Shown piece after piece: positions 1-6,457 of a DNA stretch of 45,544 nucleotides. How positions within the stretch are numbered: the stretch's first letter is position 1; every line of letters starts with the position of its first letter. The translations under genes were made by a program, and so were the position numbers. The DNA comes from Clostridiales bacterium (GTDB lineage Bacteria; Bacillota; Clostridia; Oscillospirales; CAG-272), in the NCBI GenBank assembly GCA_011957885.1, contig BLMO01000167.1:1-45544 (forward strand), in the 5' to 3' direction. A model generated the notes under the pieces. That model was not told the origin of the DNA, made no database searches, and saw nothing but the letters and a program-made list of their open reading frames with translations.

Positions 1-10
1 CTCCTCCTTT
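1..10 (-). promoter_or_regulatory. Ribosome binding site of a gene starting left of the window
   Basis: Read on the minus strand this is AAAGGAGGAG, a strong Shine-Dalgarno sequence. It sits so close to the edge that a leftward gene probably starts just outside the window. The gene itself cannot be seen. Confidence 0.45.
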
Positions 11-61
11 CATCTAAAAACTTACGTGATATGTAAAGAGTGAAATAGAATTATACTTTTG

Positions 62-197
62 GCCAGAGGTGGCCAAGGCAACTGTCCGGCTTTGTACCGA
101 ACCCCTCCCTTGGGCATCTCTGTCGCTATATGGAACAACGTGTTTCGGATAGATTGTCGACGCTAACTTACCCATCGAGTAAGTTAGCTTTCATTTT
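62..197 (+). ncRNA. Candidate small RNA with its own terminator
   Basis: No convincing reading frame occupies this stretch. A TATACT -10-like hexamer lies at 52-57, without a good -35, and the region ends in a perfect 10-bp hairpin followed by a T-rich tail at 162-197. Between them are further short stems, such as GGCC/GGCC at 61-74 and GGAACA/TGTTTC around 132-146. This is the layout of a roughly 135-base stand-alone transcript. I could not match it to SRP, 6S, tmRNA, RNase P or a riboswitch class I know, so its identity is open. Confidence 0.3.
162..197 (+). terminator. Intrinsic terminator
   Basis: Stem GCTAACTTAC (162-171) pairs perfectly with GTAAGTTAGC (179-188) around a 7-base loop and is followed by TTTCATTTT. 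The T-rich side is on the plus strand only, so it ends a plus-strand transcript upstream of the lipoprotein gene. Confidence 0.6.
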
Positions 198-337
198 ACC
201 CATTCATATATTTTCATATTACTTTTCGCTTATTGACGAAATTTCATTTTTATGGTAGTATATTGACATCCAATATACGCAACAAGTATAAAACTTGTGC
301 CCGACGGCGCCAATTGAAAGAAAGGACCGGCGATTCC

Positions 338-943
338 ATGAAAAAAATTTTACTATCCTTGATTCTCATCCTTTCCTGCTTATGGTTTTCCGGCTGTGAT
401 TATTTTTCTGGATACAAAAATGCGGAAGCACAAACCGTTGAAGGAAGCACAACTGAACCTGAGACACAAGATGAAGAAGAAGAAGAAGAAGAAGAAGAAG
501 ACACAACAGCAGAAGAAACTGAACCGCCCATCGGTCACACGCCTTACGATCCGATTCCTTTCGGCGATTCTGCAGAAATTCCCGCATCAAAAGGAGACCT
601 GACTATGCGGGTACTGGAAGTCAGTGGGCACACAGGGGATATTATAGTAAAAATGAACCTGACTGTAGAAAATTTAAAGCCCAATACAAGAATTAGCTTG
701 TCCGGATCCGACTTCGAATTGTTCTGCAGCAACGGACGCATTGTAGATGCTGATTACGGTTACGAATATGACTATAATCTGGAACAAAAATATCACTTGG
801 ATATCCCGCATGTCTACGATGTAACAATGGGAGGAGACGGGAGCGTAGATTTTTACGTTTCATTTCGCGGACATGCTGAGGATGGAAAAATGCTAATCGT
901 TTCCTATGCCGACAACAAATACATATATTTTGCACTCACATAA
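338..943 (+). CDS. Secreted lipoprotein, DUF4352-like
   Basis: A 201-residue protein. The start at 338 is chosen because AAAGGA lies 11 bases upstream and the sequence from there is a classic lipoprotein signal: MKK, a hydrophobic core, then FSGC with the lipidated cysteine at residue 20. After the signal comes an acidic, Thr/Glu-rich linker with nine consecutive glutamates encoded by a (GAA)n tract near 474-501. The C-terminal ~130 residues look like an Ig-like beta domain of the DUF4352/telokin type, often found in Firmicute surface lipoproteins. The role is unknown; it would be anchored on the outer face of the membrane. It is a single gene with its own terminator. The fold assignment is tentative; the lipoprotein call is secure. 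Confidence 0.85.
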   Translation: MKKILLSLILILSCLWFSGCDYFSGYKNAEAQTVEGSTTEPETQDEEEEEEEEEDTTAEETEPPIGHTPYDPIPFGDSAEIPASKGDLTMRVLEVSGHTGDIIVKMNLTVENLKPNTRISLSGSDFELFCSNGRIVDADYGYEYDYNLEQKYHLDIPHVYDVTMGGDGSVDFYVSFRGHAEDGKMLIVSYADNKYIYFALT

Positions 944-950
944 AATTTAA

Positions 951-977
951 GCTGCGCACTTTGTGCGCAGCTTTTTT
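951..977 (+). terminator. Intrinsic terminator of the lipoprotein gene
   Basis: GCTGCGCAC (951-959) pairs with GTGCGCAGC (963-971) around a 3-base loop, followed by six T residues. It starts 8 bases after the lipoprotein stop codon. Confidence 0.9.
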
Positions 978-1078
978 ACTGTATCCACAAAGTACCGAAT
1001 TTTCCAGATGCAATCTATGACGCGGTCTGACTGTGCCCTTCTTCTTTCAAGCTAAAAAATGTGCTTTATGCTCATAGT

Positions 1079-1749
1079 TTAATTTTCACCTTTAAACTGC
1101 TGATTAAAGGTCTTTGCCCAACATTCAAATTTGACAGCATCCTCAGTTGCAGACTGCGTCTCATCTTCCGACTTTGAAAGTGCAATTGGCTGGTCAAAAT
1201 AAGAGGTGTTTTTGGCAAAATTCACCGCTATTGCCCGGGCAATATACACACCCTGCAGCCATGCAGAAAAGTTTGCTTTTTCACGAAATTCCTGCGCAGC
1301 ATGCTCCTGCTTTTGTTTAAAGGCTTCGACGAAAGGCGCAAGCTTTTTGGGCGTCAAAGTCCAGAATGTTTGGTAGTCTACCCCGATTGTAAGCGCCTGC
1401 ACCAGCCAGACCTCATAGATCACATCTTTAATGGATTTTATTTCTCCAACGCTGCGTTCCCGTTCGGCTGCAGGTTCTGCTTCGCCGACAGCGCTTGAAA
1501 AAAACCGCTGTTCTGCACCGCCTTTGCAATCTCGTCTGCAATTTCGGAAAAGTCACCACCATTTACGATGTGTGCTTCCAATTCTTTTCCGGCAGTTTCA
1601 GTGTCTCCAATTGCCAATGCCAGAAATCCGCGGATAGCTGCCATAGGCTTTTTATCAAAATCTGCCAGAGAAATTCCCATATCCTCCAGCTGACACATTG
1701 CATTAAAATTCAGTTCGGGCATTTTATATGTTGTTCCGTTAATTTTCAT
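1079..1749 (-). CDS. Phage tail assembly chaperone, long frameshift product (gpGT-like)
   Basis: If ribosomes slip -1 on T TTT TTT at 1504-1498, the 84 residues decoded from 1749 are joined to 139 residues of the next frame, giving a ~223-residue product that stops at 1079. The -1 frame is open from the slip site through the downstream frame. The downstream frame has only a GTG (1423) with no ribosome binding site, so independent initiation is unlikely. In lambda and many siphophages the tail assembly chaperones G and GT are made this way, and the gene sits after the tail tube gene, as here. The tape measure gene expected next is absent. That frameshifting occurs is inference from family knowledge plus the perfect heptamer. 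Confidence 0.75.
1438..1749 (-). CDS. Phage tail assembly chaperone, short product (gpG-like)
   Basis: A 103-residue protein read without frameshifting; it ends with a TAA at 1438. The GAAAGGAAAT segment 12-20 bases upstream serves as ribosome binding site. The sequence is alpha-helical and acidic, as expected for chaperones that bind the tape measure protein during tail assembly. It follows the tail tube gene on the same strand. Identity rests on length, order and the slippery site rather than a diagnostic motif. Confidence 0.7.
   Translation of the reverse strand: MKINGTTYKMPELNFNAMCQLEDMGISLADFDKKPMAAIRGFLALAIGDTETAGKELEAHIVNGGDFSEIADEIAKAVQNSGFFQALSAKQNLQPNGNAALEK
1498..1504 (-). promoter_or_regulatory. 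Programmed -1 frameshift slippery heptamer
   Basis: On the minus strand the codons are GGT TTT TTT CAA, so the heptamer T_TTT_TTT is exactly in the X_XXY_YYZ register relative to the 1749 start. Both tRNAs can re-pair fully after slipping one base back. The downstream frame then stays open to the end of the tail-chaperone fusion. Confidence 0.75.
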
Positions 1750-1855
1750 GTTTCATTTATTTCCTTTCGCTGATATAATGTGTAATATTATTGGAAGGCA
1801 GCGGGGGCTTTTGCCCCCTGCCGCCTATGTAAAAATGAATTTTGCTGTATCGCTT

Positions 1856-2266
1856 TTATGCAGATACAGTTTTTTTGGTGACTTCTGTGGTAGGAACAAT
1901 ATTGATCTTCATCTCAACAGCTGCGTTTGCACCTGCGCCAACTACCCAAACAGCCAATTCGCCCTTCCATTCAAAAATACCGTTACCGCCATTTTCACCA
2001 AAATACAGTGCAAAGCTCTGTTCGCCGGTCAGACCGATCAGCTTATCATAAGCATCCGGATCATAGTTTGCAGTAAACTCCATAGGTGCGCTTGTTTTTA
2101 CACCCATAATGAAAGTCTGCACAGTATCGGAAAGTGTGGTTGTTTCAATGGTCTGAGGCGCTGCGCCCATATCCGGAAAAGCCTTGATATCTACGAGAGT
2201 TTCATACTGGGTCTGAGAACCCGCTTTCTTATACTTCAAATAAACGCCGCTTGTACTGATTGCCAT
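1856..2266 (-). CDS. Phage major tail tube protein
   Basis: A 136-residue protein with AAGGAG a few bases before the ATG. It starts MAISTSGVYL and is rich in beta-strand and Thr/Gly, like tail tube proteins of TP901-1/lambda gpV type, whose hexamer rings stack into the tube of a non-contractile tail. It lies directly upstream of the tail assembly chaperone, which is the canonical order. It belongs to an isolated block of four tail-region genes; no capsid, portal, terminase or tape measure gene is visible, so this is a prophage remnant. Confidence 0.75.
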   Translation of the reverse strand: MAISTSGVYLKYKKAGSQTQYETLVDIKAFPDMGAAPQTIETTTLSDTVQTFIMGVKTSAPMEFTANYDPDAYDKLIGLTGEQSFALYFGENGGNGIFEWKGELAVWVVGAGANAAVEMKINIVPTTEVTKKTVSA

Positions 2267-2287
2267 AGTAATTCTCCTTTTTACACT

Positions 2288-2509
2288 TTAGTTTGTAATT
2301 TGTTTCATAAATTGTACGGGAACCGTCTGCATCACTTTGTCAGTGTCCATGATCACAACGCCAACCGCCGTCATACCGCCATCATAAATTTCCGATGTCA
2401 GCCCGATCAAAGTTCCCTCTTTACAGTCGGCTTCGTCCCATTTATAAGACTTGGTGCCGATATCCCATTTGGGATTAACCAAACAACGTACGCGCATGTT
2501 TTCTGTCAT
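2288..2509 (-). CDS. Small phage-associated protein of unknown function
   Basis: A 73-residue protein starting at the ATG at 2509, preceded by GAAGGGGAAGGG. The start lies inside the end of the upstream gene, with a 35-base overlap. The middle is compatible with a small beta barrel (repeated short hydrophobic strands, ending in Gln-Phe-Met-Lys). Position between a helical connector-like protein and the tail tube suggests a head-tail joining or tail accessory role, but I recognise no family. Confidence 0.55.
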   Translation of the reverse strand: MTENMRVRCLVNPKWDIGTKSYKWDEADCKEGTLIGLTSEIYDGGMTAVGVVIMDTDKVMQTVPVQFMKQITN

Positions 2510-2924
2510 TGTTTGTCCCTTCCCCTTCATTGATATGATTTGGATGCTTCTTTGCATAGGCACGCAATTTATCCAAAAATAAATTGTCATCTGCAATACT
2601 GCAGTTCACTTCTCCGATAACAAATTCCAAATCTGCTTCCTTAACGCCAAAATTTCTTGCAATTTCTCTTTGCTTATATGCGAACAGCATCTGCTGCGCC
2701 ATCAGCAGTTTGGACCGATATTCGGCTAAGTCTTTCAATTGGCCCTTCATTTTTTCGTAATGCTGCAGGATTCTCTGACTTTGCGATAGCGCATCCTTCG
2801 CAGCCTCCAGATCGGAAAAGCCCAAAGCCCGCAGCAGCTTCATCTTTTCCCTCTTTACAATATCATTCAACTGTTTGTTGTTATACAACGGTTTTTCACG
2901 AAAAACATCTGACCCGTTCCCCAT
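2475..2924 (-). CDS. Helical phage-associated protein of unknown function
   Basis: A 149-residue protein. The ATG at 2924 is chosen because GAAAGGATG sits immediately upstream; an upstream extension has no ribosome binding site. The sequence is highly charged and alpha-helical, with probable coiled coil around residues 45-95. It is the most upstream member of the tail-gene block and overlaps the next gene. I do not recognise the family; a structural or assembly role is inferred only from context. Confidence 0.5.
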   Translation of the reverse strand: MGNGSDVFREKPLYNNKQLNDIVKREKMKLLRALGFSDLEAAKDALSQSQRILQHYEKMKGQLKDLAEYRSKLLMAQQMLFAYKQREIARNFGVKEADLEFVIGEVNCSIADDNLFLDKLRAYAKKHPNHINEGEGTNNDRKHARTLFG

Positions 2925-3096
2925 AAAAACATCCTTTCTTTCAGCAATTACTTTCATATTCACTCTATATGAAAACATGCCAAAACAAATTTGCATACAA
3001 ATCCCCGTCCCGAGAGTAATCCGGTTCTGTATACATCTCCGCCAGAATCCTTTTACGGATGGTACCTGTCCGCTCTCGTTCTGACATGCTTATGAT

Positions 3097-3135
3097 ACAA
3101 AATAAAGCGGTCAATAAATGACCGCTTTATTTTGT
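3097..3135 (-). terminator. Terminator of the que operon
   Basis: A perfect 17-bp inverted repeat (3097-3113 / 3119-3135) with a 5-base loop and an A/T-rich outer stem, so it could work on both strands. It begins 14 bases beyond the queF stop codon and separates the que operon from the phage tail block on the same strand. Confidence 0.85.
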
Positions 3136-3148
3136 GCTTTTAAAAAAA

Positions 3149-3646
3149 TTATCTATTATTTACTGTTTCGGGATAAAGATCATGATGCGTCAGACGCTCC
3201 CAGGCAATCTGCTCCCATTTTGTTCCCGGTCTGCCGTAATTGCAGTACGGATCAATGGAAATTCCGCCTCTCGGTAGAAACTTCCCCCACACCTCAATAT
3301 AAGCAGGCGACATAAGCCGAATCAGATCATTCATGATTATATTGACGCAATCTTCATGAAAATCCCCATGATTTCGGAAGCTGAACAAATACAGCTTTAA
3401 TGACTTGCTTTCAACCATAAGTTCTCTGGGAACATATGATATATACAATGCTGCAAAATCCGGCTGCCCAGTAATCGGACAAAGGCTGGTAAATTCAGGG
3501 CAGTTAAACTTGACAAAATAGTCACGATCCGGATGCTTATTGGGAAATGTCTCCAAAATCTCCGGTGTATAATCGGATGCATATTGTGTGTGCTGATTTC
3601 CAAGCAGCGTTATGCTTCCCTTTTCATGGTCGTTTCTTCCGTTCAT
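3149..3646 (-). CDS. queF: NADPH-dependent preQ0 reductase (QueF)
   Basis: Reduces the nitrile of 7-cyano-7-deazaguanine (preQ0) to the aminomethyl group of preQ1, the last precursor step before insertion into tRNA. The 165-residue length is that of the short, unimodular YkvM type. The active-site Cys56 lies in [11 protein letters not shown] with the conserved Asp63, and the QueF motif ESKSLKLY spans residues 79-86. FHED near residues 96-99 supplies the conserved His/Glu. The start overlaps the queC stop by 4 bases (ATGA), so translation is probably coupled. Last gene of the operon, followed by a terminator. Confidence 0.96.
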   Translation of the reverse strand: MNGRNDHEKGSITLLGNQHTQYASDYTPEILETFPNKHPDRDYFVKFNCPEFTSLCPITGQPDFAALYISYVPRELMVESKSLKLYLFSFRNHGDFHEDCVNIIMNDLIRLMSPAYIEVWGKFLPRGGISIDPYCNYGRPGTKWEQIAWERLTHHDLYPETVNNR

Positions 3647-4335
3647 ATGTTTTTCTCCTCCATTGCCGGATCTTTTATTCCATTTGCTGCAAATGCGGCA
3701 GCACGGTCACGGCACGTACCGCAAACACCGCACGGCGTATCTCCGCCCTCGTAGCAACTCCAAGTCAATGCATACGGAACCCCGAGCGCAAGCCCTTTCT
3801 GTATAATCTGCGCTTTATTCATTTGAACAAACGGAGCTTCAATCCGTAGCTGCTGTCCGCTTCCTAGATACACAGCACGGTTCATGGCGTCATTGAACGC
3901 ATCGCTGCAATCCGGATATGCATTACCCGCTGCATCGTCACTGTGCGCGCCATAATAAATCACCTCACATCCGTTTGATAGCGCAATACTTGCTGCAGAT
4001 GCAAGAAAAAGTCCATTTCGAAAAGGAACATAAGTAGACACCGGCTTACCGTCTGTATGCGCCAACTGATCCGCATAGCTTTCTTTCGGAATTTCATCAA
4101 CAGAACCGGAGAGCAGCGCACAATTGGAATCTGCAAAAATCTGCGCAAGATCAAGCCGTTTCATAGAAACACCATAATACTTTCCAATTCTTTCTGCGGC
4201 TTCCAGTTCCTTATCATGAGTTTGCCCGTAAAAAACAGAAAGTGCAAGAACCTCTGCCGCACCGTATTTTTCAATTGCCAATCCGAGACAGGTTGTACTG
4301 TCAACCCCTCCGCTGAAAAGAACCAACGCTTTCAT
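3643..4335 (-). CDS. queC: 7-cyano-7-deazaguanine synthase (QueC)
   Basis: ATP-dependent conversion of 7-carboxy-7-deazaguanine and ammonia to preQ0. The N-terminal PP-loop FSGGVDST (residues 7-14) binds ATP. Four cysteines near the C-terminus (about 194, 202, 205, 208; C-x7-C-x2-C-x2-C) form the zinc site typical of the family. Length of 230 residues is normal. It starts immediately after the folE stop and overlaps queF by 4 bases. Confidence 0.97.
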   Translation of the reverse strand: MKALVLFSGGVDSTTCLGLAIEKYGAAEVLALSVFYGQTHDKELEAAERIGKYYGVSMKRLDLAQIFADSNCALLSGSVDEIPKESYADQLAHTDGKPVSTYVPFRNGLFLASAASIALSNGCEVIYYGAHSDDAAGNAYPDCSDAFNDAMNRAVYLGSGQQLRIEAPFVQMNKAQIIQKGLALGVPYALTWSCYEGGDTPCGVCGTCRDRAAAFAANGIKDPAMEEKNI

Positions 4336-4917
4336 TTATTCTTCCTCCAATAAGTTTTGTAATGCTGCATCGGTTTTGAATGCACCGTAATATGTTTTTG
4401 TTACTGTCTGCGCCGTAACATTTTTTATTCCCCGTGCCGTCATACAGCTATGAGATCCCCTGATCCGGACGCCAACATCTGGCGAGCCCGCAGCTTCCGA
4501 TATAATTTCCGCAATATCGCGTCCTAAACGTTCCTGTAATTGGAGCCGTTTTGCCGCCATATCACAAATCCGGGCAATCTTGCTAAGACCAAGCACGCGC
4601 TCGTGCGGGATATACGCTACACTGACCTGCATGTCGTACATCAGTGCCATATGGTGCTCGCAATAACTGAACACACTGATATTCCGCATCACAACAGCGG
4701 AACTTGCCTGTTCCCTGTCAGCATCGGCAAAGGTTTTTCCAAACGTCTCTGCAATTTCATGATTGGAAATTCCTATTCCCGCAAATACTTCCTCATACAT
4801 TTTTGCCACTCTGCGCGGCGTATCGCGAAGTCCCTCCCGATCAGGATCTTCGCCGATTGCTTTTAGAATTCCACGCACATGATATTCAATCGCCTTTGTA
4901 TCCATTTTTCTAAACAC
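4336..4917 (-). CDS. folE: GTP cyclohydrolase I (FolE)
   Basis: Converts GTP to 7,8-dihydroneopterin triphosphate, the entry step shared by folate and queuosine synthesis; its place inside a que operon says it feeds QueD here. Zinc ligands are visible: Cys86 and His89 in SYCEHHM, and Cys158 in GSHSCMTARG. 193 residues, normal for the type I enzyme. The first start is a GTG at 4917 overlapping the end of queE by 8 bases, with GGAAAGG just upstream; an in-frame ATG at 4905 is the alternative. Confidence 0.96.
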   Translation of the reverse strand: MFRKMDTKAIEYHVRGILKAIGEDPDREGLRDTPRRVAKMYEEVFAGIGISNHEIAETFGKTFADADREQASSAVVMRNISVFSYCEHHMALMYDMQVSVAYIPHERVLGLSKIARICDMAAKRLQLQERLGRDIAEIISEAAGSPDVGVRIRGSHSCMTARGIKNVTAQTVTKTYYGAFKTDAALQNLLEEE

Positions 4918-5581
4918 CGCGCCTTTCCGGATTCCAAATATATTTGTGGAGCTGCAGCTGCAGCCGCACCCGATTCAGCGTATGTTTCTTCATAAAAGAT
5001 ACAATCGTATCCGGATGTATCCTTCCAAACACCGGGCTGAAATATACACAGCAGCGTTCGGTAAGATCATATGCGCGGATCATTTCCGCTGCCCGCTCCA
5101 AATCTACAAGATCACCCACAACAAATTTCACTGTATCCGTTTCCGTCAAACATGAGAAATTTTCCAAGCACATAAAATTTTCCATTCCACTTCCAGGAAG
5201 CTTATAATCCATGGTAATGCTTGTATGTGCGGGGAACGGAGTAAATTGTTTTAATGGCACGCTTCCGTTGGTTTCGATTTCAATATACAGTCCATGCGCA
5301 TCCAACGCTGTAATCAAATCCGATATATGCTTCTGCAAAAGGGGCTCGCCGCCGGTAAGTGTAACATTTTTTATGCCTGTAGACATAACATAGTCCGTAA
5401 GCTGCTTCACGGTCATTGTCTGAGCAGCTACATCATCGGAATTTGCCCATCGTGTATCACAGAAGCTGCAATGCAGGTTGCATTTACAAAACCGTAGAAA
5501 AACCGCAAGTTCACCTGCACGTCTTCCCTCTCCGTTGATACTGACAAAGTTCTCCGCAACAGATAAGCTGCACATAGTCAC
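4910..5581 (-). CDS. queE: 7-carboxy-7-deazaguanine synthase (QueE), radical SAM
   Basis: Radical SAM ring-contracting enzyme that turns 6-carboxytetrahydropterin into 7-carboxy-7-deazaguanine. The [4Fe-4S] cysteines are Cys34, Cys38 and Cys41 (C-x3-C-x2-C) in the N-terminal third. The SAM-binding TLTGGEPLL motif follows around residue 75, and the ending HKYIWNP is characteristic of QueE. 223 residues. The ATG overlaps the queD stop by 4 bases and the gene overlaps folE, consistent with a tightly coupled operon. Confidence 0.96.
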   Translation of the reverse strand: MTMCSLSVAENFVSINGEGRRAGELAVFLRFCKCNLHCSFCDTRWANSDDVAAQTMTVKQLTDYVMSTGIKNVTLTGGEPLLQKHISDLITALDAHGLYIEIETNGSVPLKQFTPFPAHTSITMDYKLPGSGMENFMCLENFSCLTETDTVKFVVGDLVDLERAAEMIRAYDLTERCCVYFSPVFGRIHPDTIVSFMKKHTLNRVRLQLQLHKYIWNPERRGV

Positions 5582-5997
5582 ACCTCATAAACTGCGCAAT
5601 TATCCGGAGTTTCATATACCTTTACCCGATCAATCGGCAGCCCTTTCTCCTTTAGTTTTTCAAAAAAACAACGGGCAAAATTTTCTGCTGTCGGACGAAA
5701 ATCCACTGGAATCAAGTGAAAATTTTCGGATAAAAGCGCTGCTGCCGTATTTGGCTGCAATGAATTTTTTTCATAGATCAGCGCATGATCAAAGCTGTCT
5801 GCAAGATTTCGAACAGCTTGTTTTAAGACACTAAAATCTACAAGCATCCCTTTGCAGCCTCCACTGCTTTGTAAATGCTCGCCAGAAAATTCCGTCTCAA
5901 TCACCCAATGATGCCCGTGCAGATTGGCGCATTTTCCCGCATATCCCTGCAAAAAATGCGCGCTGTCAAATGACGCAGATGTTTTCAAAGAATACAT
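5578..5997 (-). CDS. queD: 6-carboxytetrahydropterin synthase (QueD)
   Basis: Makes 6-carboxy-5,6,7,8-tetrahydropterin from dihydroneopterin triphosphate. The ATG at 5997 is preferred because GAAGGGAG lies just upstream and the protein then begins at the conserved core; reading from further upstream would run through the terminator and aptamer of the leader. 139 residues. Zinc histidines His14, His27 and His29, catalytic Cys23, the Asp70-His71 pair and Glu129 are all present. First gene of the operon. Confidence 0.96.
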   Translation of the reverse strand: MYSLKTSASFDSAHFLQGYAGKCANLHGHHWVIETEFSGEHLQSSGGCKGMLVDFSVLKQAVRNLADSFDHALIYEKNSLQPNTAAALLSENFHLIPVDFRPTAENFARCFFEKLKEKGLPIDRVKVYETPDNCAVYEV

Positions 5998-6029
5998 AGC
6001 TTCTCCCTTCCTTGTTCGGTCTGCGTCAT

Positions 6030-6058
6030 AAAAAAAGCAGCCGATAAAAACCGACTGC
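6030..6058 (-). terminator. Attenuator terminator in the que leader
   Basis: On the minus strand GCAGTCGGT pairs with ATCGGCTGC (nine pairs including two G-T) around a T4 loop and is followed by seven T residues. It lies between the promoter and queD, so it must be bypassed for the operon to be expressed. Just upstream, GATGC (minus, about 6056-6060) can pair with GCATC near 6103-6107, a plausible antiterminator that competes with the aptamer pseudoknot. Confidence 0.8.
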
Positions 6059-6099
6059 ATCTGCATAACAAAAATTCCGTAAATCGCTTTACTCTTTAC

Positions 6100-6148
6100 T
6101 GGATGCCCTGGTTTTGTTTTTCGACAGGATGGCGCAAACGAACTGTCG
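6100..6148 (-). promoter_or_regulatory. Probable preQ1-type riboswitch aptamer
   Basis: In the minus-strand leader a 6-bp stem (CGACAG/CTGTCG, 6148-6143 with 6127-6122) encloses a 15-base loop and is followed at once by an A-rich tail and GGGCATCC. In the loop TGC-CC can pair with GG-GCA of the tail, giving the small H-type pseudoknot with A-rich strand known for class I preQ1 riboswitches. Position upstream of a preQ1 biosynthetic operon and just before an intrinsic terminator fits transcriptional attenuation. The loop is longer than in the classic class I examples I remember, so it may be a variant. Fold and ligand are inferred. Confidence 0.6.
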
Positions 6149-6164
6149 TTATTCAGTTTCAATT

Positions 6165-6193
6165 ATTGTATCACAGTCCGCAGTATATGTCAA
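6165..6193 (-). promoter_or_regulatory. Sigma-A promoter of the que operon
   Basis: Minus strand TTGACA (6193-6188), 17-base spacer, TACAAT (6170-6165). Transcription should begin about 6158, just upstream of the aptamer stem. Confidence 0.85.
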
Positions 6194-6441
6194 GCATGTT
6201 TTATACCGTCCAACTTCATTTGATCCGTTTTCTTGCGGCATTTTGCAAAAATAATAATTGCACTTATTATATCAACACAAAAAACAAATTGAAGTACGCC
6301 GTTTACTATCGCAAAAGACTTAGAGCATCTACCGGTTCCATAGCATCTGATTATGGATGCAGCGCCGATTAAGCCGGAGAGAAAGATAGACACACAATCG
6401 CATTCGGATAACGCTTCAAACAGTTTTCTACAAAGCTCCAC
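6190..6441 (-). CDS. Possible small membrane protein
   Basis: An 83-residue frame with two hydrophobic stretches (about residues 17-33 and 45-66) and a basic, Lys-rich C-terminus. It would start at a GTG at 6441 with no clear ribosome binding site, and its stop lies within the -35 element of the que promoter. I do not recognise a family with confidence. It may be a real small integral membrane protein or a chance frame. Confidence 0.35.
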   Translation of the reverse strand: MELCRKLFEALSECDCVSIFLSGLIGAASIIRCYGTGRCSKSFAIVNGVLQFVFCVDIISAIIIFAKCRKKTDQMKLDGIKHA

Positions 6442-6457
6442 ATATTAAATTACCTGT

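Noticed and set aside
366..602. Opposite-strand poly-Leu and alternative-frame poly-Lys readings over the GAA tract
   Set aside because: Both are by-products of the repeat inside the lipoprotein gene and have no start signals.
1079..1423. The downstream chaperone frame as an independent gene from GTG 1423
   Set aside because: No ribosome binding site, and the frame is open upstream to a perfect slippery site; a frameshift product is the better reading.
1748..2533. Long plus-strand reading frame opposite the tail genes
   Set aside because: Biased composition (Cys/His-rich), no ribosome binding site, and antisense to well-supported genes.
2966..3088. 40-codon minus-strand frame upstream of the 149-residue phage protein
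   Set aside because: Starts right after the que terminator with no ribosome binding site; could be debris of a phage gene but nothing supports expression.
5998..6162. N-terminal extension of QueD
   Set aside because: It would translate through the aptamer and terminator; the ATG at 5997 has a good ribosome binding site and matches family length.
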